This document shows positions 44,737 through 56,800 of a stretch of 64,000 nt of DNA, piece after piece. Within the stretch, counting starts at the first letter, position 1, and every line of letters begins with the position of its first letter. The stretch is from Yponomeuta sedellus (lineage: Eukaryota > Arthropoda > Insecta > Lepidoptera > Yponomeutidae). The DNA lies in the NCBI GenBank assembly GCA_934045075.1, contig OW203729.1, positions 5,985,816-6,049,815 on the forward strand. The letters are read 5' to 3'. The notes below the pieces were generated by a model. It was not told the origin of the DNA. It worked only from the letters and a program-made list of their open reading frames with translations, and did no database searches. The translations under genes and the position numbers were made by a program.

Positions 44737-47700
44737 TAAACGTAAATGCTCTTTCTGAATAAGAATGTAAAGTGACAGGACTTGGGCAAAATGATGGGGT
44801 GCATTTTATCATATGGAATATTGGCTGCATTTTGCAGACGACCCCCAACCCTTAATGTACCGGCTTTGTCTAGAAAGGGATGTAAAGTAGCCAAACCTGA
44901 CTTAATTTTTGAATTACATTTAAGACATTCAATTTCTTTGTAGAAATATTTAGCCTGCACACGACGAATAATATTCAGTAGTGCGTCATTAAGTTCTTGT
45001 GGCGTCAATGAACCGTAAACTCTGTCAGAATTTTTTGAACAGTTTTTTCGAAAACGTAGAATGTAAGCAACAATCCTTTGAAGTTTACCGAGATCCGAGA
45101 ATTTATTTAGAAAATCTAAATCAAATTTATTGTCTGAGCAGTCTGGAACAGGCTTATTGACGTCACAAACATTTGTGACCAACTCTACATTGGATGTAGA
45201 GATTGGAAATTTTATTTCACTCATAGGGTGTTGAAAATCTTTTTCAGCCAACTCTATGGGCCCATGCCACCATAGCTTAATTGACTGTAATTTATGAGGT
45301 TCACAACCTCTTGAAATAAGATCAGCAGGATTATTGACCGTGCTTATATAGGACCACGATACAGCAGGATCAATGGTTTTTAACAATTGTTTTATTTGGT
45401 TGACTCTTTTTGCAACATAGGAATTTGATTTTATAGTTGCGGACTTTATCCAAGCAAGTGTTATTTGAGAATCACTGTATAGATGGACAGTGAGATTGGT
45501 AAATTTTAAATTTAATGTTTTCTGAACCTTGCTCACAACTTGAGCGAGGAGCAAGGCACTGTTTAGCTCTAACTTTGGAATAGTAATATTTTTACTCAAT
45601 GGAGCCACACGAGATTTCGAGCAAAGCAAGTTAACAGAAACGCTACCGTTGGAGCTAACAATTCTCAGGTAGAGACAGCATCCATATGCCTTCATTGAAG
45701 CGTCAGCATAACCAACGAGCTCTACAGTGACCACATCATGTGTATTTACACATCTCGGAATAGTAATAGTACCCATTGATTTCAAATTACTTATAAATTT
45801 TTTCCAAACATTTAATTGATCTTGGGGCAATATAGTGTCCCAGTCAACATTGATAGACCATAAGCTTTGCATGAAAAGCTTTGCGACCACTATAATGGGA
45901 CCTATTAGGCCAAGTGGATCAAACATTTTTCCAATGAAACTCAGAACTTTCCGTTTGGAATGATTCTCATCATCGTTAATCATTGGACAAGCGAATGTTA
46001 ATGTATCGTTTAAAACATCGCATTTTAAACCTAAAGTCTTTACAATATTGTTTTTATTAATATCCAATGTATCGAAATATTTTTGGTCACTGGGGAGATC
46101 GCTGATAGCCTCAGGGTTATTTGAACACCACTTATGGAGTGTGAAGCTGCCTTTTTTTAAAAGAGCAATAAGCTCACTTTTGAGCTGAAGTAGTTCTGCT
46201 TCATCATCAGCCCCGCAGATGATATCATCAACATAGGTGCTAAACAACATAGCTTGAGCAGCAAGTGGATATTCACCTTTGTATCTACGGGCCAACTCTA
46301 TGAGGCAACGTGTAGCCAAGAAGGTGGAGGATTTTAGACCGTAAGTAACTGTTTGCAACTGCAAGCAGCTGATAGGCTTATTGGGATCATCACGCCAAAG
46401 AATATTCTGAAGGCATGTTTGAGTGGGATTTACCAGAACACCGCGAAACATTTTTTGAATGTCACATGTTAGTGTGTAGAGAAAAGTTCTCCACAAAATA
46501 AGGATATAAAATAATTCGCTCTGTACAACCGGACCATTCAACAAGATATCATTTATTGAAACACCTGATTTTGACTTCATGCTACCATCGAAAACCACAC
46601 GTAGCTTAGTGGTTAGGCTTTGGTCATTGAGGACAGCATGGTGTGCTAAAAAATAAACAAACCCACAGTTGATGTCATACTGACCAATGTCAACCCTCCT
46701 GGCATGCCCCAAGGCTAGGTACTCCTCAATGAAATTTTTATATTTCTCTAAGTATAATGCATCATTTTTAAATTTTTTCTCCAGTGCCAAAAAGCGCTGT
46801 AGAGCCACTGAAAAGGAATCCCCAAGCTGCAACTGATCGATTTTTGAAAGTAACGGCATATCAACGCAAAATTTGTCATTTTCAAGTTGAACCAAACATT
46901 TTTCTGCTTTTTTAAATTCACTGCAAGCTTTATCAGCAGTTGCAGCCTGGGGGACACTTTCAGATAGCCAAAATTGCTCCATTACATCCTCTAACTTGTT
47001 ATTGTCGCAGATGGCTAAGTTGCTGACAACCTCGTTTTTATTACCTTGTTCATTGACTTGGCTAGAAACATTTCCGCCAATAGTATAACCAAATAGAGTT
47101 TCTTGCAACAGTGGACCATTTGGAATTTTTATTTGTCGCTGAAGTAAAATGTTGAAGTAAATGTCAGCACCTAAAAGAATTGAAATTTCCATAGGAACAT
47201 TGAAATTGTCATCTGACAGTTGAATAGTTTTTGGAATATTTAAATTGGAAATATCCACCAAACACTGCGGCAAGTTGGATGTTATGGCGTTGACAACATG
47301 ACATTTTGCATTTATCATAACATTATTCACTGGAGAATGAATTGTGAGATCAACAGATTTGTTAATTTGATTGGATTTATTTCCAATCCCGATAACATTG
47401 GTTTTTTGAGAATTTGATTTTAAACCCAACATTTCTGCAAGAGATGTGGTTATAAAAGAAGTTTGACTGCCTGAGTCAAGCAACGCCCTGACATAAAGCT
47501 CAGTTCCCCTGACATCAAAGAGCTTTACCTTGATAGTGGGTAGCAAAATGTTCACTGAGGAATCAACTGAATGTAATGTGACAGGAGGTTGGGACTCAGA
47601 GCCGCCGTCTTTGTGCAGGAGAGTATTGTGACCTGACTTACAAACTTTACATAGGAAAGTGAATCGACACTTTCCGGTGTGCGACTTTAAACAAACATGG

Positions 47701-48749
47701 CACAAGTTATTGACTTGAACAAAATTTTCACGGTCTGCTATAGGAGACATTTTAAATTTGGGGCATGCATAGATGGCATGATTTATCCCCTTACAATAGT
47801 AACAATTGTTAATATTCTTGGTGACAACATTGCTCACCTTAGTGGCAGCACTCTTCATACAGTCAGCAGTACTTTCACTATCTTCAAGAGCTATAGCGCG
47901 TCTTTCTAGAAATGAAATAAACTCATCCATTGTTGGAAGAGTGTCAGAGTTTCTATCTAATTGATAAGCCCTGTTTGTGTATTGATCTAACTTCTTTGTT
48001 AGTATGGTAATTAAGAGCATGTCCCATTGTTCAACAGGCTGCTGCATATTTTTGAGTGCATACAATTGTTGCTGCACTTGTGAAATGAATGACCGTATAG
48101 AGGTCGCAGTACCCTTCTGCATTGCCGGCAGTTGTAGAATTATATTTATGTGGCTGGAGATTAACCTAGCTTTATTGTCAAAGCGCTTCTTTAATAATTC
48201 AAGCGCTTCTTTGTACGACTCGTTGACAAGCGGTAAATTAACTATTACCGATAGAGCATCATCAACCAAAAATTTTCTCAAATAAAATAACTTTTGCACA
48301 TCTGAGAGTGACTTGTTTTTGTGGATGACAGCAAGAAATAGATCCATAAAAGGACTGTACTTAGTAAAATCCTTTCCATTGAAAACTGGCACATCAATGT
48401 TTGGTAATTTTGATGTAGAAATATTGGTACACTGTTGCACCTCAGTTGTGCTCAAGTTTTTTAAAGTTGCGTTAAGTTTAGAGATGACAGTGAAATATTT
48501 ATCTTCTAAAAGCTCAACATTTTCCGGATCTGTCTCGTCAATTGATAGAATGTCCAATTGCACTTTTTCATAGTCTTTAAAGGTCATGTTAAGCTTGTCG
48601 ATTCGCGCCTGCAGCATCTCTATGCTTGCGGATGCAGCATTGATAGGATCATTAATAAAGTTCTCGATGCGAGTTACGGTACCTTTGAGCTGTCCACGCG
48701 TAAGCCGCAACTTACGGAGCGCACTATCATCCACCTTTGTAGTGGCCAT
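44709..48749 (-). CDS. BEL/Pao Gag-Pol, through RNase H, frameshifted at the end
   Basis: The frame is open to 48818; ATG 48749 (MATTKVDDS) is preferred because it begins the conserved Gag region. Numbered from the 48818 ATG: Gag helical region 30-330; zinc-knuckle cysteines near 339-352 and 373-393; aspartic protease with DSG at 448-450; reverse transcriptase with the YVDD box at 862-865; RNase H with Asp 1038 (YADAS), Glu 1084 and Asp 1116 (YSDSQ). The start of the integrase zinc-binding region follows near 1290-1350. Similarity stops at about 44755-44770, where the frame slips and then terminates at 44709. The protein is assembled as a polyprotein in family members; this copy would lack the integrase core. 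Confidence 0.9.
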   Translation of the reverse strand: MATTKVDDSALRKLRLTRGQLKGTVTRIENFINDPINAASASIEMLQARIDKLNMTFKDYEKVQLDILSIDETDPENVELLEDKYFTVISKLNATLKNLSTTEVQQCTNISTSKLPNIDVPVFNGKDFTKYSPFMDLFLAVIHKNKSLSDVQKLFYLRKFLVDDALSVIVNLPLVNESYKEALELLKKRFDNKARLISSHINIILQLPAMQKGTATSIRSFISQVQQQLYALKNMQQPVEQWDMLLITILTKKLDQYTNRAYQLDRNSDTLPTMDEFISFLERRAIALEDSESTADCMKSAATKVSNVVTKNINNCYYCKGINHAIYACPKFKMSPIADRENFVQVNNLCHVCLKSHTGKCRFTFLCKVCKSGHNTLLHKDGGSESQPPVTLHSVDSSVNILLPTIKVKLFDVRGTELYVRALLDSGSQTSFITTSLAEMLGLKSNSQKTNVIGIGNKSNQINKSVDLTIHSPVNNVMINAKCHVVNAITSNLPQCLVDISNLNIPKTIQLSDDNFNVPMEISILLGADIYFNILLQRQIKIPNGPLLQETLFGYTIGGNVSSQVNEQGNKNEVVSNLAICDNNKLEDVMEQFWLSESVPQAATADKACSEFKKAEKCLVQLENDKFCVDMPLLSKIDQLQLGDSFSVALQRFLALEKKFKNDALYLEKYKNFIEEYLALGHARRVDIGQYDINCGFVYFLAHHAVLNDQSLTTKLRVVFDGSMKSKSGVSINDILLNGPVVQSELFYILILWRTFLYTLTCDIQKMFRGVLVNPTQTCLQNILWRDDPNKPISCLQLQTVTYGLKSSTFLATRCLIELARRYKGEYPLAAQAMLFSTYVDDIICGADDEAELLQLKSELIALLKKGSFTLHKWCSNNPEAISDLPSDQKYFDTLDINKNNIVKTLGLKCDVLNDTLTFACPMINDDENHSKRKVLSFIGKMFDPLGLIGPIIVVAKLFMQSLWSINVDWDTILPQDQLNVWKKFISNLKSMGTITIPRCVNTHDVVTVELVGYADASMKAYGCCLYLRIVSSNGSVSVNLLCSKSRVAPLSKNITIPKLELNSALLLAQVVSKVQKTLNLKFTNLTVHLYSDSQITLAWIKSATIKSNSYVAKRVNQIKQLLKTIDPAVSWSYISTVNNPADLISRGCEPHKLQSIKLWWHGPIELAEKDFQHPMSEIKFPISTSNVELVTNVCDVNKPVPDCSDNKFDLDFLNKFSDLGKLQRIVAYILRFRKNCSKNSDRVYGSLTPQELNDALLNIIRRVQAKYFYKEIECLKCNSKIKSGLATLHPFLDKAGTLRVGGRLQNAANIPYDKMHPIILPKSCHFTFLFRKSIYVYCMQGQSCY

Positions 48750-49216
48750 TGTGGCTACTAATCGTAGGAAAGCCGAAGATTGGATCGTAAACAAACAAAA
48801 ACACTGACACAAAACCAAAACAAACCCGCGTCACAGAACAAATGGCCAGCTGTCAGTTTGACAGCTCGCGGATCTCGCAGTGCAGCCAACCGAACGTTGA
48901 CGTTTCGTTTCGGTTACACCGTTTGAAATATTATACTTCTAAAAGAGGGTAGGTTGGTGCAAGCCTTGCAATCTTTGCTTTTTCTTGAATTTGCACCAAA
49001 AACTTCTGGAGGAGTGTGATTGAACTCCTAATACTGTCGCTCACATGTACAGTGTGATAGGGGAGACCGATTTCGGCCTATTAGCGAAGAAATTATAGCA
49101 CTTCTCGCACCTTCGCGGCGACCGACCAACACGAACAATAGGTGGCCCGCGTTGACGACACACAACACGAATAAACTTAAAAACACTTTTCAGGGTCTGA
49201 AGGACCACACACAGCA

Positions 49217-49421
49217 TGTAGTAAATAAAATGCTGATATATTTTAAGAGCGTGGACTGTATTTTAAAATAAAAATGAAAAAGGTACAACCGACCGGCACG
49301 AATGCAAAAAGGGCAAGAACATTGCCATACACAAAAAATAAGATGACAATTCTAAATGTTGCTATAATTAAACATGTAATAAATTACTATTTTCTCATAT
49401 GTTGAAATAGTTTTTCTAACA
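49217..49421 (-). repeat. BEL/Pao 5' LTR
   Basis: 205 bp; plus-strand ends TGTAGTAAATAAAATGC and TTTTTCTAACA. Transcription of the element would start here and run toward lower coordinates. The leader between LTR and gag start (48750-49216) is about 467 bp and shows no other feature. Confidence 0.92.
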
Positions 49422-49535
49422 ATGTATGTATTTATTGTATTAAATCTACCGTCGAGTTGGCACCTGTAACACAAGCCATTTAGTTGTACTTAGTATTAAT
49501 AGGGCTAACGAGATCTGTGTAATATGTCTATGAAT
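49422..49535 (+). mobile_element. SINE family E, 3' half
   Basis: Resumes at the ATGTA duplication and continues ATTTATTGTATTAAATC, GGCACCTGTAACACAAG and GGGCTAACGAGATCTGTG. It ends AATATGTCTATGAATATTTA, where the microsatellite begins. Confidence 0.85.
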
Positions 49536-50383
<848 letters not shown>

Positions 50384-50399
50384 GTTCATTCATTCATTT

Positions 50400-50460
50400 A
50401 TGTAAAACCTGGTTCGAGTCCCGGTATGGGTGGAATTTTTAGCCTCTAAATAGGTTTTTT
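50400..50460 (+). mobile_element. SINE family A fragment abutting the microsatellite
   Basis: T-arm (GGTTCGAGTCCCGG) and body (TTTTTAGCCTCTAAATAGG), truncated on both sides. Confidence 0.65.
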
Positions 50461-51180
50461 GTTATCAATACCTTCGCGATCAGACCCATTTAATTAAAAT
50501 TATGTGTGCAGATGCAGATAAGCGGTAGTACGATGGCAAGAGTTGCGCGTTTTCTGGCGATAAAATATCAGAATTTGAAAATTAATGTACTTACTGGATA
50601 GTCGTGACTTGTCACATTTAATCGCGCAACTTGCATCGTCGTACTTGCACATAGGACAAAAGTACAACCCAAGCAGGGCCGCGTTTCATGAAAGTACAAT
50701 TCTAAGTTTATTATGACAATTTGATGTACATTTTGTAGCCTAGTCTTCCTACAAATTAGTCTGTGGATTTATCGATTTTGCAATATACTTCGAATAGTTA
50801 TAGTAATCCATGACATTTTTAGCTTAATGAAACAGGCCACTGATGTCACGCCGGCGATATAATCCTCTGTACTTCATTTAATATTGAAAACAACTATTTT
50901 TGGATTTTGTATGTGCAATGAAGTACTAAATAAAGTACTTCAGAAGAAGTATACTTAGCGACATTTCTTTCTGAGAGATTTTTTTCCTCCTCGATGTTCT
51001 TTTTCGTTAGAGTGGATCGGGTCTCAGTCCCAACAAAGAGTAGTGTTGCGACGGACCGCTTAGCGCTTACGTTCCAGTGCTCACGCATTGTTTCCCGAAG
51101 AGTGGGCCCGGGCAAACCCAACCACTGCCAAGGCAACACCTTCCTCGGGGATGGTTTACACATCGATAACTTGTGACGAG
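50461..51180 (+). other. ERK intron 1 interval, unidentified
   Basis: AT-rich to 50940. The 51000-51175 stretch is GC-richer, with overlapping open frames on both strands (for example GKPNHCQGNTFLGDG on +). No known family is recognised; a retroelement fragment is possible. Confidence 0.3.
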
Positions 51181-51345
51181 AGATAAGATAAGATAAGATA
51201 AGAATATTCTTTATTGTACACACCAGAAAATAATTACAGAGACAACAGTTACAAAAGAAGAGGTACAATTGGCGGCCTTATTGCTGATAGCAATTTCTTT
51301 CAGGCAACCTTAAATCGGAAAGATTGCTGAAGGAGAAATTGAGAC
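51180..51345 (-). mobile_element. Retroposon family D copy
   Basis: AGATAAGATAAGAATATTCT, then GTACACACCAGAAAATAATT, then GGCGGCCTTATTGCTGATAG, then CCTTAAATCGGAAAGATTGC. Near-identical to 35041-35205, inverted at 56690-56800, and diverged at 30799-30905. The (GATAA)n end probably marks its 3' tail on the minus strand. Confidence 0.65.
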
Positions 51346-52558
51346 GATGAGAGAGAGATTCAGCATTCTTCATATGCAGTCTATATTCTTCGTCTAACTT
51401 CACAGCGATCACTCTTTCACGGAATGAAGCGATTTGTGAAATTATTATTTATTAAAATAATGTAAAATATTAAAATAAAAAATAATTGGTTTCTCCTATT
51501 CGAAGACAGTAGTGGCTGACTGTACTTTCCAAGTGTTAGTTTGTCATCAAAGTTGGAAACTCCAGTGAATAATCTGTCAATCACGCAGTCAGTCTATGGT
51601 TAATACAGTTGCAATTAGTGCGTGCTGTTGAATGGACTGAGCCCGAAGTCTCTTTGCTGGATCACATCAGAAATGAGACAATATTCCAGAGAACTTAGGC
51701 GATTGACAATATATTATATTTACAATATCATTAAATTGTACAGTAAAGGTTGTACAATGGCTTAACATACATAGCGCGCTGATTTCTTCTGCCGAGCAAC
51801 GGAAAATCGATGGGTAAATAAAAAGGCTCTCGGCCACGAACTGGCAAACGGAGCGTACAACGCCCACCAGCTCACTACCGACGATTTGAGGCAAATTTCT
51901 GATAGCGGCTTGATGTGGTGGACGGTCGAAAACAGAAAAAAGTTACGTGTGGTTGTGTCTATGTCCAACAGTAGAACAATTTGGAGTGATGAATTGGATA
52001 CGGTTACACAGTACAGTCAGCTTTTAAAATATATCTCGGCTACTGTCGGATAGAATCGAATATATTCGTGTAATAGAAATATCGGAACTAATATGACACT
52101 TAATTAACTTTAACTTTTCAAAGTATTGAAGAAGAGTATTATATAGAGCAGGAAGTAGTTTTACATTCGTGTGCTTTTGGCGAAAACCGAAACCTACACT
52201 AGAGCCCGAGGTATATTCTAAAAGCTAACAGCCTGTAGTTACTCGATTGATAATCACTTAATTGTTGTCGTGTTGGAATGGACATTAATTCGCATTTTGT
52301 TTCCTTTGCTGTATTTGAAAAGGAAGCTTAACTGGATAGCCCGTTCTTAGTTTTTACCTCAGATGAGATTTTCATTCATGATTTTCGTTTTGAAAACTTT
52401 CTCATTCTAAAAGGGCGCATAAGCAAACCAGAACAGAATTATCGTTGTGTATCATCGTCAACATTGAAGCTTGTAAAAAAAACTGTCATTGCTCTGTCAG
52501 AAATGTTTGCTTTGACGTTTGATATTTTGGTTTAGTATTTTCGCTGGTCTTAAATATA
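51346..52558 (+). other. ERK intron 1 interval, nothing firm
   Basis: Contains a segment at about 52165-52235 complementary to 30935-31000 (a dispersed repeat). No gene is supported. Confidence 0.35.
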
Positions 52559-53855
52559 CGAGGGGTGGCTGAAAAGTTTTGAGCCTAAGGTATTAAAAAT
52601 GCTGATAGAAATGTATAAAAAAATTATTTTTCAATGTGATCTCCCTCTATTTCAATGCACTTCTTACATTTGTTTAAAAGAGCTTTTAACTCGGTAAAAA
52701 AATATTCGCCGTCTTTGCCTTCAAAATGCTCGTTTACGGCCGCCTTCATTTCTTCGTCACTGGAAAATCTTCGTCCTCGGAGGTCCTTTTTCAAATTTGA
52801 AAAAAGGAAATAATCACTAGGAGCCAGGTCTGGACTGTAGGGTGGGTGGTTGATTTCTTCAAATCCTGTTTCGGCGAGGGCACGTCTCGCAAGTCGGGCA
52901 GTGTGCACGGGCGGGCGCATTGTCCTGCAAAAACAGGACTCCTTTCGCCAGTTTGCCTCTCCTTTTCTCGACAACTACTTGACGGACTTTTTTCATCAAT
53001 ACGGCGTAATAGTCTCCGTTCACTGTAGTATTTTTGGGAAGATAGTCGATGAACAAAATTCCTTCGCAATCCCAAAAAACAGTGGCCATGAGCTTGGATG
53101 CCGATCTTTCCACTTTGAATTTCCGTGGCGGCTTTTCTCCCTTTGCTATCCATTGCATTGACTCTTGTTTTGACTCTGAATCGTACTGCCGGATCCTTGT
53201 TTCATCGACAGTGACGAGGCGAGAAAAAACATCGTCAGGATTATCGCCACAGATGTCCAAAAACTCCTTCGAAGTTGTGACTCGACGCTGCCTGTCCAGT
53301 GGCGTGAGCATTTTTGGCACCCATCGCGCGCACACCTTTTTCATGTGCAAATGATTGTGCAAAATGTCACCAATTCGCTCCTTGCTGATGCCTATGGATT
53401 CAGCTATCTGCCACATCTTGATTCGCCGATCTTCAAGAACAAGGTTTTTCACTTTTTCAATATTTTTTCGGTAACGGCGGTGTTTGGACGTCCTGACCTG
53501 GGATCATCTTCGAGCGACTCCCTGCCGTGTTTGAATTCACGTGTCCAACGTTTTACGGTGGCAAATGAAGGTGCAGAATCCCCATAAACTGCAGACATTT
53601 CTTCAAATATTTTTGTCGGCGTTTTGTTCTTCTTGGTGAGGAATTTTATGACAGCTCTGTACTCCAATTTCGTGCAAAGCGCGGATGACTCAGACATGGT
53701 GTTGTTTAATGTTCAATTACTAGAAGCGTAATGATGATAATGACATGAAACTTGGTATTTATACTACTTAGAATACGCGCAATTAATGATGCACATTGCG
53801 AGTCATTAGTGATTCTTAGAAGTACTTAGGCTCAAAATTTTTCAGCCGCCCCTCG
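52559..53855 (-). mobile_element. mariner transposon, 1,297 bp, frameshifted
   Basis: Ends CGAGGGGTGGCTGAAAAG (52559) and the complement of CGAGGGGCGGCTGAAAAA (53855), with further TIR similarity (TTTTGAGCCTAAG). TA flanks both sides (52557-52558 and 53856-53857). The length is canonical for mariner. It encodes a recognisable but broken D,D34D transposase on the minus strand. Confidence 0.95.
52624..53697 (-). pseudogene. mariner transposase pseudogene (two frameshifts)
   Basis: Three frames in order: 53697-53449 (start MSESSAL; helix-turn-helix SFATVKRWTREFKHGR), 53452-52859 and 52974-52624. Catalytic Asp residues are seen in TVDETRI, LQDNAP and YSPDLAPSDY, with 34 residues between the second and third. 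The first break is at about 53450. The second, at about 52911-52918, looks like a four-base GCCC duplication. Few other changes are evident, so the copy died recently relative to the Tigger-like element. Confidence 0.9.
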
Positions 53856-54453
53856 TACGTGTTCTGTTCTTATCGTCTTCCATAGTTTAATTAAGACTCG
53901 ATTTACTTTTTTTGTAGATAGGTAGTAAAAAATACTCGATTTCATACGTGTTTATTATTTCGACGATTAATTTTTCAAAGACAGATTAATAAATTTTTAG
54001 AGATTCAAATGAATGATGTTTTCTTACTCTGTTTTAATCTGTGATGGCGTTATGACCTGTATCAGTGAACGAAATTAATTAAAGAAATTATTTTTCTCGA
54101 AAACGACCACACATAAAAATATAAAAAATATTTTCTCATTTAGTGACCGTTCATATCCAAATCCTAGTAGTAAATTTCTGAATTCGTGACCCTAGAAATA
54201 ATGTCACTTCCGTCATGTACCAATGACTATGACTTTGTTTTCTAAGTTACGTAAAACATTTCTGAAGTGATAGAAGCAAAACCACTCACTAACGGTGAAG
54301 GAAACCTCTGAAGTCTGAAGTTCATACCCCGCGCTTGATATTGCCAATCAGCGGTGGACACACGTGGGAATAAAGCTGGACTTTCTCTGAGAGAAGATCT
54401 GTGCCCTTTTGTAGCTTTTATATATACGCTTCAAAAATAGTATAATCTTACTA

Positions 54454-56426
54454 ATCCGGCACTGTTAAAAACCGGAGGGTGCCAGATTATTGGAATGTTC
54501 GGATTACTGGATTATAGTGAAAGGTTATGAATAAAATAAAGCATTTCATATAAGAAATTAATAGATAGATAGAATATTCTTTATTTTACACAGAAATTAC
54601 AGTAACAGAAATTAATGTTATGTAATATATTAAATTAAAATTAAAGACCGTGAGGCTTGGCATAATGGGGAAAAGGCCTATACCCAGCAGTGGGCAGCGG
54701 TGGGCTGATGATGATGATGATGAATATATTAAATCAACATGTAGGTAGGTGCATTATGTAATCAACTAGTATTAAAATAATCCTTAATTGAGGTCTACTT
54801 TTGGGCCACTTCTAGTCCTTGTTTGAAAACCTTTTCTCGCATGTTGCGAAGAATTATATCTTTTGCACATATGCCGTTTTCTTCTGCCCATGTCATGCAG
54901 GTATTGAAACAAGTCATCTGGTTTTACTCTTACAGCAGATGGTGGGTCAAGTGTTTCTACAAAGCTTTCTTCTTGTACTGTTTCACATAAAATTTCTTCA
55001 TCTGTCATAATTTGCTCTGTTTCTTCGATTTCTTCAAACCAAGAATTAAAATTTTCTTCACTTTTTCTGATAGATTTTGTAACCAATTGGCAACAGGCAC
55101 GTTATCTTCAGGATCCCATACATCCATATCTTCTGTTTCCGATATGTCGTTCATTGTAGGCCATAACTTTTTCTATGAAGATTGGATTAAGTTAGAATAC
55201 AACTTCCTTCAAATTCAATCCTTTAAGGCTCTGCGTTATATCACCATTCTGAGAGATAATATGGATCAGCAATTTATTTTTATACGAGGACTTTATTTTT
55301 TGAATAACATTTTGATCCATCGGCTGCAGTAAAGGTGTGCAGTTTGAAGGTAGGAAGATGGTTTGGATATTCCTATCACTTGATTTAAGTTCTTGTTCAT
55401 TGGGGCGGCCTGGAGCATTGTCAAGTAAGAGTAAAGCTTTTATGGGCAAGTTGAATCTTTTCATAAACTTCTTGACTTCTGGGACAAAGTCTTTATGAAA
55501 CCATTCGCTAAATACCTCTCGTGACCCAACTTCTAATTTGGTTCTTGTAGCAGACTGGCAGACAAATGTTCTTGAAAGGGGGTTATTTGCTTTTCCAATC
55601 ACTAACAAATCCAATTAATTTGTGCGTTCCAGTAGCATTTGAAGACGGCATGAATGTGATTCTGTCTTTGCTTACTTTACGACCTGGTGCATTTGCTTCT
55701 TTAGAAGATACGAATGTTTTATTGGGCAACAGTCTCCAAAACAGACCACTCTCGTCTGCATTATAGATTTGATCAGGAAGACGACCCAGTTCTTCCACTT
55801 TGTTTTTAAAATGCTGGATAAATGGCTGTACTGCAGATTCGCCGCTTGATAATTTCTCACCCGATATGGTTAATAGACGGATACCAAATCGCTTTTTGAA
55901 TTTATCCAGCCATTCATCGCTGGCACGAAAATCATCCTTGTGGGTATTTTTTTTATAAAATTCGATTGCCTTGGCTCTCAAAATTTCTCCAGATGTAGGA
56001 GTGTGTTTACGCCGTTGAATGAACCACATATAAAGAGCGTTTTCAATCTTTGGACAATTGCCAACTTTTAGTATTTTACGCTTTCCTGGTCCCAATTACA
56101 TTGTCTTGACGTGTTCTATTATCTTTTGCATTTTTATCTTAAGATCGTGTATGGTAGCACGCCCAACCATATTCTTTTGCCAATATGCACATGTTTTCTC
56201 CACTATATAACTTCTTTAAAATCTCCATTTTATTATTCAAATCTAGTGTCTTGTGTTTACGTTTATTTGACATTTTTAACTATAAAGTATTCTCACTTGA
56301 AAAAAACAAATTAAATGTTAGCACGTGCACGTGATAAGTTTCAGGTTAGACTGCTAGTCGACGACGCAGTGCCTGAAGCGTATAGGCATAGAGGGGCGAG
56401 GGAGACGTGGACGGAGAGTGCCGGAT
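54454..56426 (-). mobile_element. Tigger/pogo-like DNA transposon, decayed, 1,973 bp
   Basis: Ends ATCCGGCACT (54454) and the complement AGTGCCGGAT (56417-56426), with TA on both sides (54452-54453 and 56427-56428). The transposase of the pogo/Tigger type lies between. The 54570-54725 part is later retroposon debris, including a (GAT)n-tailed LINE end, so the original length was shorter. The TIR match is only 10 bp. Confidence 0.75.
54784..56273 (-). pseudogene. Tigger/pogo-type transposase pseudogene
   Basis: Start ATG at 56273 (MSNKRKHKTLDLNNKMEI, a psq-type helix-turn-helix). The frame then shifts near 56165 and meets a TAA near 56097. The next segment (56095-55583) holds the CENP-B-type second DNA-binding region and the first catalytic Asp (YNADESGLFWR). 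A further segment (55614-55192) holds LLLLDNAPGR and LPSNCTPLLQPMDQ, the second and third catalytic acids. The last segment (55086-54784) is an acidic C-terminal tail. At least three frameshifts and one stop make it non-functional. Related host proteins (jerky, CENP-B) exist, but the flanking TIRs and decay argue for a dead transposon. Confidence 0.88.
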
Positions 56427-56689
56427 TATTGGACGTGATGATCTATCGAAGTGCCTGATGGGTGAGATTACACGTATACGGTATTTTACTGTCAATTTGC
56501 TGCAAAAATATTGTTTACACTTAACCCTGCACCCTACTCCTGCGCTTAAAGACCTCTCTAGAGCCAGTTTAAACCGGCCCTCTCTGGAGCCAAAAAAACT
56601 AACTAGTCACTATCGCTTATTATTATTTTCCAACTGGCAAAGTGTAATCTGGCAAAGTGTAGTCTGATGATAGAAATAAAATTTCTCCT

Positions 56690-56800
56690 GCAATCTTTCC
56701 AACATAAGGTTGCCTGAAAGAAATTGCTATCAGCAATAAGGCCGCTGACTGTACCTCTTGTTTTTTAACTGTTGTCTCTGTAATTATTTCATGGCGTGTA
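56690..56800 (+). mobile_element. Retroposon family D fragment (inverted relative to 51180)
   Basis: CAATCTTTCCAACATAAGGT, GCTATCAGCAATAAGGCCGC and ACTGTTGTCTCTGTAATTAT are the complement of the 51.2-kb copy. Confidence 0.6.

Larger units (their letters stand above)
43179..49421 (-). mobile_element. BEL/Pao LTR retrotransposon, full length, 6,243 bp
   Basis: Two 205-bp LTRs (43179-43383 and 49217-49421) begin TG and end CA. They differ at two positions by eye, so the insertion is recent. The 5-bp duplication ATGTA flanks it (43174-43178 and 49422-49426), within a SINE. Gag, protease, reverse transcriptase, RNase H and integrase appear in that order on the minus strand. One frameshift separates the integrase core from the rest. 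No env-like frame was seen. A primer-binding candidate (TGGTCCTTCAGACCC, minus strand, 49208-49194) lies 8 bases inside the 5' LTR. No clear polypurine tract precedes the 3' LTR. Confidence 0.93.

Noticed and set aside
44700..44770. Programmed frameshift between BEL Gag-Pol and integrase
   Set aside because: BEL elements use a single polyprotein frame, and recoding between RNase H and the integrase core is not known. A simple indel is more likely.
43633..49421. Env-like gene making the BEL element an errantivirus-type retrovirus
   Set aside because: Only about 250 bp lies between the integrase end and the 3' LTR, with no open frame of suitable size.
52624..53697. SETMAR-like host gene
   Set aside because: No SET domain exon is adjacent, and the TIRs and TA duplication bound the sequence exactly as a mariner.
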